Counted from the first letter of the stretch, positions 25,201 through 34,875 are shown. The stretch is 64,000 nt of DNA from Chryseobacterium sp. Leaf180 (GCF_001424585.1 NZ_LMPJ01000010.1:302288-366287), one strand, 5' to 3'. Made by a program: numbers and translations. The notes: a model not told the origin generated them from the letters alone.

Positions 25201-26148
25201 ATGAAATATACATATACAGAAAAAAAAGATACACGTTCAGGATTCGGCGCCGGATTGGCTGAGCTTGCCGATACAAACCCAAACGTTGTAGCACTTTGTG
25301 CGGATCTTATCGGTTCTTTAAAGATGGAAAAATTCATCGAAAAAGCACCAGAGAGATTTTACCAAACCGGTATTGCCGAAGCCAATATGATGGGTCTTGC
25401 AGCAGGTTTGAGCATTACAGGAAAGATTCCTTTCACCGGAACTTTTGCTAATTTTTCTACATCAAGAGTGTATGATCAGATCCGTCAGTCGATTGCGTAT
25501 TCGGATAAGAATGTGAAAATCTGTGCTTCGCACGCTGGTCTTACCTTGGGTGAAGACGGCGCTACACATCAGGTTTTGGAAGATATCGGAATGATGAAAA
25601 TGCTTCCTGGGATGACCGTAATCAATCCGTGCGATTATAACCAGACAAAAGCGGCTACTTTGGCTATTGCAGATTTCCATGGGCCTGTGTATCTGCGTTT
25701 TGGTCGACCTGTAGTTCCTGTTTTTATTCCGGAAGATATGCCTTTCGAGATCGGAAAAGGAATTTTGCTTCAGGAAGGAACGGACGTAACGATCGTAGCA
25801 ACCGGACATTTGGTTTGGGAATCTCTTTTAGCAGCTGACGCGCTTGAGAAAGAAGGAATTTCTTGCGAAGTGATCAACATTCATACAATCAAACCTTTGG
25901 ACGAAGAAATCATTTTAAAATCAGTTGAGAAAACAGGTAAAATTGTGACGGCTGAAGAACACAATTATCTTGGTGGATTGGGCGAATCTGTTGCAGGAAT
26001 GCTTGCGAGAAGAAGACCGACCAGACAGGAATTTGTTGCCGTAAATGATACTTTTGGAGAATCTGCAACGCCGGCTGAACTGATGAAAAAGTATAAAATT
26101 GATTCTGATGCTGTACAGGAAGCAGTTAAGAGAATTTTAGATAAATAA
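25201..26148 (+). CDS. Transketolase, carboxyl-terminal subunit
   Basis: A 315-residue protein with the pyrimidine-binding and carboxyl domains of transketolase. The catalytic Glu of TPP activation is Glu60 in QTGIAEANMMG; the phosphate-binding LRFGRP and substrate-side THQVLEDIGMM segments are present, and the carboxyl domain starts near residue 185 (GTDVTIVATGHLV). It should pair with the product of the preceding gene to form one active site at the interface. Each half has its own start and stop and no remnants lie in the 51-nt gap, so this is a natural split, not a frameshift. Confidence 0.95.
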   Translation: MKYTYTEKKDTRSGFGAGLAELADTNPNVVALCADLIGSLKMEKFIEKAPERFYQTGIAEANMMGLAAGLSITGKIPFTGTFANFSTSRVYDQIRQSIAYSDKNVKICASHAGLTLGEDGATHQVLEDIGMMKMLPGMTVINPCDYNQTKAATLAIADFHGPVYLRFGRPVVPVFIPEDMPFEIGKGILLQEGTDVTIVATGHLVWESLLAADALEKEGISCEVINIHTIKPLDEEIILKSVEKTGKIVTAEEHNYLGGLGESVAGMLARRRPTRQEFVAVNDTFGESATPAELMKKYKIDSDAVQEAVKRILDK

Positions 26149-26170
26149 TCTGTAAGTTCTTATAAAATAA

Positions 26171-26200
26171 AGGCATCCTCTTTTCGGGGATGCTTTTTTT
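26171..26200 (+). terminator. Intrinsic terminator after the transketolase genes
   Basis: GCATCC and GGATGC pair around a T/C-rich loop and are followed by a run of T. Confidence 0.85.
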
Positions 26201-26217
26201 ATTTAAGTCTAAAAATT

Positions 26218-26607
26218 TTACCTGAAAAACTTCCATTTTGGAATAATCGCCAACATACCAAATCCTGTAAAAAGAAAAAGATTGGTCACATCAGAATACA
26301 GAAAAGTCGACAGATAATAATTGTGCATGAAAAAATGCAGCACCAAAGCAATTGGGAAAAGAAAAATTCCGATTTTACGGTAAAAGTAGATCAATACAAT
26401 CCCAGCAATCATCAACGCGTCAACACTGAAAATAAAGTAAAAATATCCCGACGGAATATTCAGCGTTTCGTGCTGAAGATATTCATCAAAATCAAGTCCT
26501 ACTCCCATCAAAGTGAAGAGCAGGAGCGATAACAGCGCAAGAATAAACCCCAGACCTTTCTTCGGATCTTCATCAAAATAGCTGTATTCTTTATATTCCT
26601 TTTCCAT
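26218..26607 (-). CDS. Small inner-membrane protein of unknown function
   Basis: A 129-residue protein with four predicted transmembrane helices: FILALLSLLLFTLMGVGL, FYFIFSVDALMIAGIVLIYF, IGIFLFPIALVLHFFMHNYY and a last one ending LFTGFGMLAIIP. The amino end is polar and acidic (EYSYFDEDPKKG). I do not recognise the family. A TATTTTTG element ends 4 nt before the ATG, so the mRNA is probably leaderless. It lies between the transketolase terminator and the lrp terminator, as a single gene. Confidence 0.7.
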   Translation of the reverse strand: MEKEYKEYSYFDEDPKKGLGFILALLSLLLFTLMGVGLDFDEYLQHETLNIPSGYFYFIFSVDALMIAGIVLIYFYRKIGIFLFPIALVLHFFMHNYYLSTFLYSDVTNLFLFTGFGMLAIIPKWKFFR

Positions 26608-26611
26608 ACTG

Positions 26612-26619
26612 CAAAAATA
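26612..26619 (-). promoter_or_regulatory. -7 promoter element 4 nt before the small membrane-protein gene
   Basis: Minus strand TATTTTTGCAG fits TAnnTTTG. It abuts the lrp terminator hairpin at 26619-26647, so promoter and terminator are packed without spacing. Confidence 0.5.
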
Positions 26620-26647
26620 AAGAACTTACGAAAATCATAAGTTCTTT
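26619..26647 (-). terminator. Intrinsic terminator after the Lrp-family gene
   Basis: AAAGAACTTA and TAAGTTCTTT form a perfect 10-bp stem; on the minus strand it is followed by ATTTTTG. Confidence 0.7.
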
Positions 26648-26668
26648 AACTGTTTATTTTAAAATAAA

Positions 26669-27139
26669 TTAAATCGAGATTGCGTTGATCAATCTATTTT
26701 TGTCGCTTAAAAACTCTTCCATAGAAATCATACTTTCAGTTCTCATTACATCCTGAATGTCGTCGATCTGATAAATAATTCTCTTGGCATCGTTTGTATT
26801 TTTCGCGCGTACTTTACAGAAAATGTTGTACTTCCCTGAAATTACACTCGCCTCAACTACGTTTGGAAGTGTTCCCAGTTCTTTTAAAACCTCCTGTGTA
26901 CGGTTTGATTTAGTCAAAAGAATACCAATAAAAGCGGTAAAATGATAGTCTAATTTTCCGTAATCAATGTTTAATGATGATCCCAAAATAATACCGGCAT
27001 CTTCCATCTTCTTCACTCTCACGTGTATTGTACCTGCAGAAACATCCATTTGTTTTGCAATTTCAGTGAAAGGCATTCTGGTATTTTCTACTAAGAAATC
27101 CAGAATCTTCTTGTCTATTTCGTCTAATTGATAGTTCAT
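26669..27139 (-). CDS. Lrp/AsnC-family transcription regulator
   Basis: A 156-residue regulator starting MNYQLDEIDKKILDFL. Residues 5-60 form the winged helix-turn-helix (MPFTEIAKQMDVSAGTIHVRVKKM), and the rest is the RAM (AsnC) ligand-binding domain (TAFIGILLTKSN, VISGKYNIFCKVRAKN). Such proteins form octamers or higher rings and control amino acid metabolism in response to an amino acid ligand. The target genes are not evident; tamB and transketolase are neighbours without clear connection. A second ATG six codons upstream is possible but weaker. Confidence 0.92.
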   Translation of the reverse strand: MNYQLDEIDKKILDFLVENTRMPFTEIAKQMDVSAGTIHVRVKKMEDAGIILGSSLNIDYGKLDYHFTAFIGILLTKSNRTQEVLKELGTLPNVVEASVISGKYNIFCKVRAKNTNDAKRIIYQIDDIQDVMRTESMISMEEFLSDKNRLINAISI

Positions 27140-27183
27140 ATAATTATTATTATGCAATTCATAAAAAATCCGTAAATTTTTTA

Positions 27184-27191
27184 CAAATCTA
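27184..27191 (-). promoter_or_regulatory. -7 promoter element for the Lrp-family gene
   Basis: Minus strand TAGATTTG fits TAnnTTTG, 44 nt before the chosen start. Confidence 0.45.
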
Positions 27192-27273
27192 AAAAAAATT
27201 ATTAAACTAAAAAAATTATATTAAATATTAACTATTATTAACATATATGATTAATATCATTACAACATTCAGA

Positions 27274-30200
27274 CTATTTGGCATCAGACCTTACAGAATC
27301 CGTTTTTGCCGGCTCTTTTGAAACGTCTGTTTTTTTATCTTTTCTTTTTCTTTTAAACAGTGAATTAAAACTTTTGCTATAAACAATACCTGCTCCATAT
27401 GCCTGATTTGCAGAACCGTTTGTGCCTACCGTTCCAACTCCCAGACCGATGTTTGTCGGTTTCGAATATCCTCTCAGAACGAGTGTACCGTCATTTTTCT
27501 TTGATAAATCGTATTCTACCGATCCTTCTCCCGATACAAAATTCTGCTGCGTACCTTCGGTTCTCGTTAAAGGAATTCCCAATCCGGTCTTGACGGTAAT
27601 CTTGGGCGAAAGGTCGAAACTAACGCCAGCATTGGCTCTGTCGCCGGTATTGGAGAACTGATCTCCTCTTACATAGTTCAAATCAATTTGAAATTCGCTG
27701 CTCATCGTATTGAAAACCGAACCCAACTGTTTTAATAAAAGGTTGTATCCTGAAGATTCGGCAACGCCAACGGCATCGAAATCTACTCCGCCACTATTCG
27801 AAACATTGAAACTGTTTAATAAAAGTACGGAACCGAACTGCAACACGTTTTCCCCTTCAGTTTGATTTAATTTTGCTGCTAAAGTTTCTTTAACCTGACT
27901 GGAAACATCTAGCGCTGTGACGTTTAGATCAATTTTCGGATCGCTCAGGGTATTGGAAATATTTGCCTGAAGCAAAACGCTCACCGGCTGAAGCTGCCCG
28001 ATATTTAAATATTCACCGACGTTTGAAACCATTCTTACATAATTGGCTTTAATATCCAGCGCGGGTGTCATCGCATCTCCATCCCACCGAATACTGCTGT
28101 TTCGCTGGATCTGAAACGTACGGTTAAGAATTGCTTTTGAGACAAAAGTTCCGCTGTCGACCATATAACTTCCATTAAGCGCAATATTTCCCTGTCGGCT
28201 CATCTGGAATCTCAGATCTTCTGCAACACCTTTTACGCTGATATTTCCGACATCATCACCCACCAAAACATTCACCGTTGTGCCTTTATCTACCGCCAGG
28301 CTGAAATCAAGATTCATATTGGCGCCTTTTTTCTTCTGCTCTTCAAGCGTCACCAAACCGTCTTTTCCTTCTTTCAGGAAACGCAGCATTTTAAATTCCT
28401 CCACACCCGATGTTGAGCTTGAATTAAAAGTAAACGTACTTCCATTCAAAGCTTTCATATTTGGTGTTGAAAGACTCAGTCCCGAAACCGGACCATCAAT
28501 ATATAAATCGCCCTGGCCGTAAACGCGACCCCAGAATAGATCATAATCCGCCTGCGTTGTGCTCAACATCAGAAGATTATCGGCACGCATTACAAGATTG
28601 ACACCCATTGAGGACAGCGTTTCAAACTGAATCGCACCTGAAATATTTCCTTTAGAATTTGACCGGCCGTCATGTACACCAATGTTATTTAAAATCGCCA
28701 GACCTCGTGAAAGAGGAATGACCGTATCATCAAAAGAATAATCAACTCCGGTAAAAAGCAGTTTTAAACCGAACTGCTTCAGCGAAATATCGCCATTGTA
28801 GTCGAGATTTTTCATTGTACCGCTGATTTTCAGATCGCCGGTTGCTTTTCCACGCATATTACCAAAAACACTCTGCACAAACTGCTGCGTAAATGCAATA
28901 TCAAAATCACGGAGTTCAGCTGTCAGATCAATCGTCGGCGTCGAGGTATTGTTGTTTACTGTTCCGGTAAGATTTAAATTATTATTCCCGATGACACCGG
29001 CGGAAGTCACTTTTACCTCAACATCATAAACATTGAGCGAAAAACTGTTAGTGGCAGAAATTGTGAGATCGCCCATGTCGTTTCCGTTCATCATAATATC
29101 GTCTACGGTAAGATCAACGAGTGGCTGAAGTGTATTCTTATCCATTTTGATCTTCAGATTTCCATTAGCCAGACCTTTGATCTGCATCGGATTTCCGCCA
29201 GACTGCATTTCCAGAAGTTTTTCTATGGCTAAATCTTTTACCTCAGCGTCAAGATAAAAATCTTTTGCCGATTTAAAAGTTGATTCGTTAATTGTAAGCG
29301 AACTGCTGTCAGAGTAAATTCTTAGATTTTTTATCTCAAAATCTGATGTTTTTTTACGGTAAATTATCTGATGATCGAGTTCGGGACTTGTGTCGACTGT
29401 CCATTTCACATCATTAAAAGAAACTTCCGTCGGCTCAAACCTGAATACAAAATCTCCCGCAGCATTGCTGCTTTGGTTCAGATTTATCGCATAGCTTTTC
29501 AGATTGTCATCCAGCTCATCTTCCGCACTACCGTGTTTGAATGTTGTTGCAATTTTGAGCGCGGTATTATTGTCATTCTTCCCTGTAAGCTGTACATCTT
29601 TAAGGATATTTTTATTGTAATTGATTCTTCCGATTTTCGCTAAAATCTGCTCATCGAGATTGGCGGTATTAATGCGAACCATCAGACTGTCAATCATGGC
29701 ACTGTCGCGAATCACTTCCCTACTATTGATTTTATAAGCAGGATTTGCGCTGGCCAACGCTTTGTCTGCATCAGTGATTTCCTGCTCTTTCGTCATCACA
29801 TATTTCAGCGATGCCGCATCCAGGTTAAGAATTAGATTATTTGAATTGCCGTCATACGATCCTTCAACCGTTGCGCCTTGAGGAAGTTTTAAATCCGGTA
29901 AAAAATAATTAACCAAACCCTGCTGTACATCAAAATTCATTGTAAAGCTCTGACCTCTATACAATGTTCTTGGCGGCGGGCCGACTAAAATTTTACTCAA
30001 TCCGTTCTGTACCATATTGGCCAAATCAGCCAGATTATACTTGCCTGAAATCTTCCCGCTTACAGCGCCGGGAGCTATGACATCAATGGTTCTTTTGCCA
30101 CCTTCTATAAAAGTTTTAAGCTTCGCAGACGGAATCGTGTATTTTTGAGTTGCCGTTGCAAAATTCAGATTGCTTGCATCAACATCCAGCGTCAAATCAT

Positions 30201-32037
30201 TCAGCGTAGTCATCGCCAGTTTTCCGTTCACTTCGCCGCTTACGATCTGCTTGTCGCTTTTACCGGTGAAGTAGCTCATATTTAAATAAGAAACATTTGC
30301 ATTGACGTCAGCTGAAATCCGCGATGTACTGAAATCAATCAGGCCTTTTACCGTTGCTTTTGCCTGCTCGTCATTTACGACGATCAAACCGTTGTATTTT
30401 TTATGATCAAGCAAACCGTCGAGCGTAATGTTGTTGATTTCTTTATTCATAATTGCGATGCTGGAAATCTGAGATTTCGTACTCAGCCGCATCGTATTGA
30501 CATCGAAACTCTGCCCGTTCAGATTAAATTTACCTGAGATCAAACCGACTGCTTTATTTTTAGTGATCACCGAAGTATTCAGATCTTTTACTTCGGCATA
30601 GCCGACATATTTTGGAAGCGCAGTGCTGTAATCGGTTAAAGAAAAATCAGAAATTTTTGCCTGCCCAATTCCGGTCATCAGATTTCCTGATTTTACATAA
30701 ACCTGCTTTGGTGTCACTCTTGCGGTACCGTTGTATTTTAATTTACCAAAATCATCCGCGAAGTTTTTCATTTTTGATGCGATAAAAGTCGGCATCATTT
30801 TTTTCAAATCTTTATACGTAAAATCGGCGGATAGACTGTTGGTTTCGATGTTAAAATTACCTTTAAGAAGATTGGTCATGCTCATCTTTCTGGTGGCAAT
30901 ATTCACGTCCGGATTTCTGATCAGGAAATTGTCTAGCGTAAATTTATTGAGCGGCCCATTCATCTTCCCCGAAATATTGAAAGGAATATAATTGTTCCAG
31001 TTGGTCACAAAATAGCTGATGTCGTAACCGCTGAGCTGACTTCCCAGCGCGAGATCCATATCCCAGCGCACGCGATCTGCAAAATCGGTCCATTTTCCAT
31101 CATTCAGATTAAATTTAATATTTCCCTGAAGCAAAGAATGATCAGTGTTCAGCGTAAGATCTTTCAGAAATAGAAAATCTTTATTCATCGTAAGCTCCGT
31201 CGAAAAAGTTTCCACAAAATGCGATTTTCCCCAACGTTTGGTGACAAACGAGAAATTATTTATTTGGGCAAAAACATTAATGCCTTCTACTTTCACCTGC
31301 GGTGCACGGAGATTGACGTTGGTTGCTGTCAGCCATTTTCCTTTTTCGCCTGGAGAATTGAGATTAACGATAGAAACTTTAGAATCAATTAAATTCAATC
31401 GCGAATTAAGCTGAAAAGGCGGTTTATTCGGATCACTTTTTTTACCGCTATTGAACAAGTTGGTAAATCTGATGAAGTTTGAAATACTGTCGCCTTTATA
31501 GGTAATAACTTTAATGTCCGCATTTTTCAGCGTAAGACCGTTAAAACTTAGCGAGTTGTTTTTTTTGATATTTCCGGCAAGAGAAAGCCAGTCAGAATTG
31601 GCAATAAATTCTTTTACTTTAATGAATTCCAGACCTTTGTAGTCTTTTATTTTTAAACCTTTAATGGTAACGTCTCCGAAAAAATCCACTTCTACACTTT
31701 CGGTAGACATCTCCGCTTTGAAATCGCGGTTGACAATCTGAAGTGCCTGATCTGCGGCCCATCGTTTCGTAACAGGCAAATTAATGGCGATAAAAACCAA
31801 AACCACGATTGAGAGAACCGTCCAGAAAAGAATCAGCAGAAGTTTTGCCCACCAGGAATAGCTGGTGATATCTTTTGCGGCTTGCTTGCCAAATTCCTGC
31901 GCAGTATCTATCGGATGATTTATTGCATCTGAAGCAAGCTCAGAAGCTTCCTGCACCGTCTTTTGCACCTGATCTCCCAGATTCTTGGCGACCGATTTTT
32001 TATCTTCGTTCTCGTTATTATTCTCTAACTTTGCCAT
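27274..32037 (-). CDS. tamB: TamB-like translocation/assembly module protein
   Basis: A 1,587-residue envelope protein starting MAKLENNNENEDKK. A cytoplasmic amphipathic segment is followed by one transmembrane helix at about 63-88 (LLLILFWTVLSIVVLVFIAI), an AsmA-like start (INLPVTKRWAADQAL), then a very long repetitive beta region and a carboxyl TamB (DUF490) domain over roughly the last 450 residues. Such proteins bridge inner and outer membranes as hydrophobic grooves, and are linked to outer-membrane protein assembly or phospholipid transfer. A longer in-frame ATG at 32139 would overlap tsaD by about 100 nt and is rejected. Its start lies 4 nt from the divergent tsaD start. Confidence 0.93.
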   Translation of the reverse strand: MAKLENNNENEDKKSVAKNLGDQVQKTVQEASELASDAINHPIDTAQEFGKQAAKDITSYSWWAKLLLILFWTVLSIVVLVFIAINLPVTKRWAADQALQIVNRDFKAEMSTESVEVDFFGDVTIKGLKIKDYKGLEFIKVKEFIANSDWLSLAGNIKKNNSLSFNGLTLKNADIKVITYKGDSISNFIRFTNLFNSGKKSDPNKPPFQLNSRLNLIDSKVSIVNLNSPGEKGKWLTATNVNLRAPQVKVEGINVFAQINNFSFVTKRWGKSHFVETFSTELTMNKDFLFLKDLTLNTDHSLLQGNIKFNLNDGKWTDFADRVRWDMDLALGSQLSGYDISYFVTNWNNYIPFNISGKMNGPLNKFTLDNFLIRNPDVNIATRKMSMTNLLKGNFNIETNSLSADFTYKDLKKMMPTFIASKMKNFADDFGKLKYNGTARVTPKQVYVKSGNLMTGIGQAKISDFSLTDYSTALPKYVGYAEVKDLNTSVITKNKAVGLISGKFNLNGQSFDVNTMRLSTKSQISSIAIMNKEINNITLDGLLDHKKYNGLIVVNDEQAKATVKGLIDFSTSRISADVNANVSYLNMSYFTGKSDKQIVSGEVNGKLAMTTLNDLTLDVDASNLNFATATQKYTIPSAKLKTFIEGGKRTIDVIAPGAVSGKISGKYNLADLANMVQNGLSKILVGPPPRTLYRGQSFTMNFDVQQGLVNYFLPDLKLPQGATVEGSYDGNSNNLILNLDAASLKYVMTKEQEITDADKALASANPAYKINSREVIRDSAMIDSLMVRINTANLDEQILAKIGRINYNKNILKDVQLTGKNDNNTALKIATTFKHGSAEDELDDNLKSYAINLNQSSNAAGDFVFRFEPTEVSFNDVKWTVDTSPELDHQIIYRKKTSDFEIKNLRIYSDSSSLTINESTFKSAKDFYLDAEVKDLAIEKLLEMQSGGNPMQIKGLANGNLKIKMDKNTLQPLVDLTVDDIMMNGNDMGDLTISATNSFSLNVYDVEVKVTSAGVIGNNNLNLTGTVNNNTSTPTIDLTAELRDFDIAFTQQFVQSVFGNMRGKATGDLKISGTMKNLDYNGDISLKQFGLKLLFTGVDYSFDDTVIPLSRGLAILNNIGVHDGRSNSKGNISGAIQFETLSSMGVNLVMRADNLLMLSTTQADYDLFWGRVYGQGDLYIDGPVSGLSLSTPNMKALNGSTFTFNSSSTSGVEEFKMLRFLKEGKDGLVTLEEQKKKGANMNLDFSLAVDKGTTVNVLVGDDVGNISVKGVAEDLRFQMSRQGNIALNGSYMVDSGTFVSKAILNRTFQIQRNSSIRWDGDAMTPALDIKANYVRMVSNVGEYLNIGQLQPVSVLLQANISNTLSDPKIDLNVTALDVSSQVKETLAAKLNQTEGENVLQFGSVLLLNSFNVSNSGGVDFDAVGVAESSGYNLLLKQLGSVFNTMSSEFQIDLNYVRGDQFSNTGDRANAGVSFDLSPKITVKTGLGIPLTRTEGTQQNFVSGEGSVEYDLSKKNDGTLVLRGYSKPTNIGLGVGTVGTNGSANQAYGAGIVYSKSFNSLFKRKRKDKKTDVSKEPAKTDSVRSDAK
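32026..32033 (+). promoter_or_regulatory. -7 promoter element of tsaD inside the tamB start region
   Basis: TAACTTTG fits TAnnTTTG, ending 8 nt before the tsaD ATG and lying within codons 2-4 of tamB on the other strand. Confidence 0.5.
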
Positions 32038-32041
32038 TACT

Positions 32042-33058
32042 ATGAGTGACTCTATAATTTTAGGTATCGAGTCGTCGTGTGACGACACATCGGCAGCCAT
32101 CATTAAAGGAAATTGTATTCTCTCAAACATCGCTGCCAACCAGGAAATTCACAAAGAATATGGTGGCGTGGTTCCCGAGCTTGCTTCAAGAGCGCATCAG
32201 CAGAACATCATCCCTGTTGTACAAAAATCCTTAACCAAAGCAAATATACAACAAAATGACATCGCTGCCATAGGATTTACGCGTGGTCCTGGTCTTTTGG
32301 GATCGCTTCTCGTAGGAACCTCTTTTGCTAAATCTCTGGCCATGAGCCTTAATGTTCCGCTAATCGAAGTAAACCATCTTCAGGCGCATATTCTTGCTCA
32401 TTTTATCGACGATGCAAATCCTGAGCCGCCAACATTTCCGTTCCTTTGCCTCACAGTAAGTGGCGGTCACACGATGATTGTTTTGGTAAAAGATTATTTT
32501 GAAATGGAAATCATTGGAAAATCGATCGATGATGCTGCAGGCGAGGCTTTTGATAAAATCGGAAAAATAATGGATCTTGATTATCCTGCAGGACCGATTA
32601 TCGACAGGCTTTCGAAAGACGGAGATCCCAACGCTTTTACATTTAATAAACCAAGGCTCGAAAGTTATGATTATTCTTTCAGCGGTATAAAAACATCGGT
32701 TCTGTATTTTATTCAGAAAGAAGTAAAGAAAAACCCGGATTTTATTAAAGAAAACCTCAATGATCTTTGTGCATCCGTGCAGAAAACCATCATTGATATT
32801 TTAATGATCAAACTGGAAAAAACTGCAAAAGATTTAAACATAAAAAATGTCGCCATTGCCGGTGGCGTTTCAGCAAATTCTGCACTGAGAAAAGCAATGC
32901 AGGATAATGAGAAGAAATTCGGATGGAATATTTTCATCCCAAAATTTGAATATACGACCGATAATGCGGCTATGATCGCAATGGTCGCAAAACTGAAGTT
33001 TGAGCGTAGTGAATTTACCGATTTGCGAACGACCGCAACTTCAAAATATGATTTGTAA
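32042..33058 (+). CDS. tsaD: tRNA N6-adenosine threonylcarbamoyltransferase
   Basis: A 338-residue ASKHA-fold enzyme that, with TsaB and TsaE, transfers threonylcarbamoyl to A37 of ANN-decoding tRNAs. It opens with ILGIESSCDDTS; the metal-binding histidines are His112 and His116 in VNHLQAHILAH; the GGHT phosphate loop (SGGHTMIVL) and the late GGVSANSALR segment are present. Length is normal. It is divergent from tamB with 4 nt between the starts and overlaps the next gene's start by 1 nt (TAATG). Confidence 0.97.
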   Translation: MSDSIILGIESSCDDTSAAIIKGNCILSNIAANQEIHKEYGGVVPELASRAHQQNIIPVVQKSLTKANIQQNDIAAIGFTRGPGLLGSLLVGTSFAKSLAMSLNVPLIEVNHLQAHILAHFIDDANPEPPTFPFLCLTVSGGHTMIVLVKDYFEMEIIGKSIDDAAGEAFDKIGKIMDLDYPAGPIIDRLSKDGDPNAFTFNKPRLESYDYSFSGIKTSVLYFIQKEVKKNPDFIKENLNDLCASVQKTIIDILMIKLEKTAKDLNIKNVAIAGGVSANSALRKAMQDNEKKFGWNIFIPKFEYTTDNAAMIAMVAKLKFERSEFTDLRTTATSKYDL

Positions 33059-33468
33059 TGAAAATTTTACTGGAAGAAAAAGTGCTGGGAAAGCAGTCGA
33101 AAAAAAACTCAAAATACTACTGGGTTCTGGAAACCATCACCGGAAAAAATGAAGTTTCTGAAAATTCTGAGGACGAAGATTATCAGATGATCTGCGCCGA
33201 CGAAGGCTATATTCAGAATATAAAAGAGGAAATTATCTCGACCATAAACGGTGAAAATGTTTTCAGTTTTGAATATGAGCCGAAAGAAGGCGATTTTCTA
33301 TCAATCAAAAACAATCTCAGAAAAAACGAATATCTCTATCTGATTTTCATGAATAATGTCTGGATTGAAGAAATTTATGCGTGTTCGTACCGCGACTGCG
33401 AAGGCGATATTTACGAAACCATCAAAACCGGCGTTGCCTTTTTGAGCGATAACGAAATTTCTTTTTAA
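33058..33468 (+). CDS. Unknown acidic protein after tsaD
   Basis: I do not recognise the family. The 136-residue product has no signal peptide or membrane segment and is acidic. Its ATG overlaps the tsaD stop (TAATG), so translation is coupled. The middle has an FSFEYEPKEGDFLSIKNNLRKNEYLYLIF segment (quoted in part: EYEPKEGDFL), and two cysteines occur in ACSYRDCEGD. It probably has a cytoplasmic role; the tie to tRNA modification is only positional. Confidence 0.65.
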   Translation: MKILLEEKVLGKQSKKNSKYYWVLETITGKNEVSENSEDEDYQMICADEGYIQNIKEEIISTINGENVFSFEYEPKEGDFLSIKNNLRKNEYLYLIFMNNVWIEEIYACSYRDCEGDIYETIKTGVAFLSDNEISF

Positions 33469-33475
33469 GTTTTAA

Positions 33476-33483
33476 TAAGTTTG
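33476..33483 (+). promoter_or_regulatory. Possible -7 promoter element before rsmE
   Basis: TAAGTTTG fits TAnnTTTG and lies 24 nt before the rsmE ATG; it could allow expression apart from tsaD. Confidence 0.4.
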
Positions 33484-33507
33484 AAAAGATTTTAAATAAA
33501 TTTTTAG

Positions 33508-34206
33508 ATGAAACTTTTTTTTGGCCAAATAAACGGCGAAACGGCGATTATTAATGATGAAGAGCAGCAGCACATCATCAAAGTGTTGCGGATGAAAAAT
33601 GGCGAAGATATTCATGTGACCGATGGCAAAGGAAATCTCGCTTTTGGAAAGCTGAGTATTGAAGGCAAAAAAGCCAATATTGAAGTTTTAGAATTGAAAA
33701 CTGACACTCCGGATTTCAGTCCGAAACTTCACATCGCGATCGCTCCGACAAAAAATATTGACCGCATCGAGTTTTTTGTAGAAAAAGCCGTAGAAATGGG
33801 GATTTCAGAGATCACAATTCTCCAGACAGAAAAAACCGAGCGCAAAAATATCAACATCGACAAAATCAGAAAACAAGCTGTTGCCGCGTCTAAGCAAAGT
33901 CTGCGGTTTCATTTTCCAGTCATTAATGATTTGATTAAATTACCCGAATTTCTAAAAAATATCAATCCAGAAAATACTTTCGTGGCACACTGTAACGAAA
34001 ATTTAGAAAGAATCAATTTGAATGAAATTCCAAAACTGGAAAATTATACTTTTCTGATTGGTCCGGAAGGCGATTTTTCTGATAAAGAAATTATGTTTCT
34101 ATCCGAAAAAGGCATTAAAGCTGTATCGCTTGGAAATCAGCGCTTAAGAACGGAAACAGCCGGCGTTTTTGTCGCAGCCTGGAATTATAGTAAGATGATT
34201 TTTTAG
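33508..34206 (+). CDS. rsmE: 16S rRNA (uracil1498-N3)-methyltransferase
   Basis: A 232-residue SPOUT-fold enzyme that methylates N3 of U1498 in the decoding centre of the small subunit. The amino PUA-like domain (1-70) is followed by the knot region with the family motifs FLIGPEGDFSDKE near residue 184 and VSLGNQRLRTETAG near 210, the SAM-binding site. Length is normal. It overlaps the convergent TrmH-family gene by 4 nt at the stops. Confidence 0.95.
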   Translation: MKLFFGQINGETAIINDEEQQHIIKVLRMKNGEDIHVTDGKGNLAFGKLSIEGKKANIEVLELKTDTPDFSPKLHIAIAPTKNIDRIEFFVEKAVEMGISEITILQTEKTERKNINIDKIRKQAVAASKQSLRFHFPVINDLIKLPEFLKNINPENTFVAHCNENLERINLNEIPKLENYTFLIGPEGDFSDKEIMFLSEKGIKAVSLGNQRLRTETAGVFVAAWNYSKMIF

Positions 34207-34871
34207 AAACTCAGCTGATGATCGCGCAGATATTTATCCAAAATCTGCTCACCGCTTTTTATCGAATTTACCGCCCAGCGAATCTTCATTTTTAAAAGCT
34301 TTTCGTCATCAAGTTTGTAGCCGATTCCTGATTTTATCAGCTTTTGCTTTAAATCGTACAAACAGATCGAAGCTGCCACAGAAACATTAAAACTTCTTGT
34401 AAAACCATGCATTGGAATTGCCAGCGCTTCATCTGCAAAATCTAAAATTTCCTGGCTTACACCTTCTTTTTCCGTACCGAAAACGAGCGCCATAGGTTTT
34501 GTAATTTCGTAATCTGGCAACATTTTCGCATTTACTTCCAGCGAAACTGCAACGATTTTATATCCTCGGTCCCGAATTTTCTGCAAAGAATCCAGATTGC
34601 GTGGCATTTTTTCGACTTCTACCCAAGTGTCGGCACCTTTGGTGACTTTTAAATTGGGTTCAAAATTATTTTCTTCCTGAAGCGCCACAACTTTGTGAAA
34701 AGCAAATGCTTCCGCAGACCTCATAATCGCCGCGGCATTCCGGAACTGGTACACATCTTCTAAAACCGGAAGCACAAAATCTGAACTTTCGACCGAGTAA
34801 TGTTCGATTTTAGAAAAGCGCTCGTCGCTCAGAAACTGCCGTAGATAGTCATAAATCTGCTGATCTTTCAT
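34203..34871 (-). CDS. TrmH/SpoU-family RNA 2'-O-methyltransferase
   Basis: A 222-residue SPOUT enzyme. The three SpoU motifs are visible: NAAAIMRSAEAFAF (motif 1, like NxxxIxRSAxAFG), LVFGTEKEGVSQEILDFAD (motif 2) and IPMHGFTRSFNVSVAASICLYDL (motif 3), with the catalytic Arg in motif 1. It resembles TrmH, which makes Gm18 in tRNA, more than rRNA-specific relatives; the target is inferred. Its ATG is 4 nt after a TATTTTTG promoter element, predicting a leaderless mRNA. Confidence 0.9.
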   Translation of the reverse strand: MKDQQIYDYLRQFLSDERFSKIEHYSVESSDFVLPVLEDVYQFRNAAAIMRSAEAFAFHKVVALQEENNFEPNLKVTKGADTWVEVEKMPRNLDSLQKIRDRGYKIVAVSLEVNAKMLPDYEITKPMALVFGTEKEGVSQEILDFADEALAIPMHGFTRSFNVSVAASICLYDLKQKLIKSGIGYKLDDEKLLKMKIRWAVNSIKSGEQILDKYLRDHQLSF

Positions 34872-34875
34872 GCGA

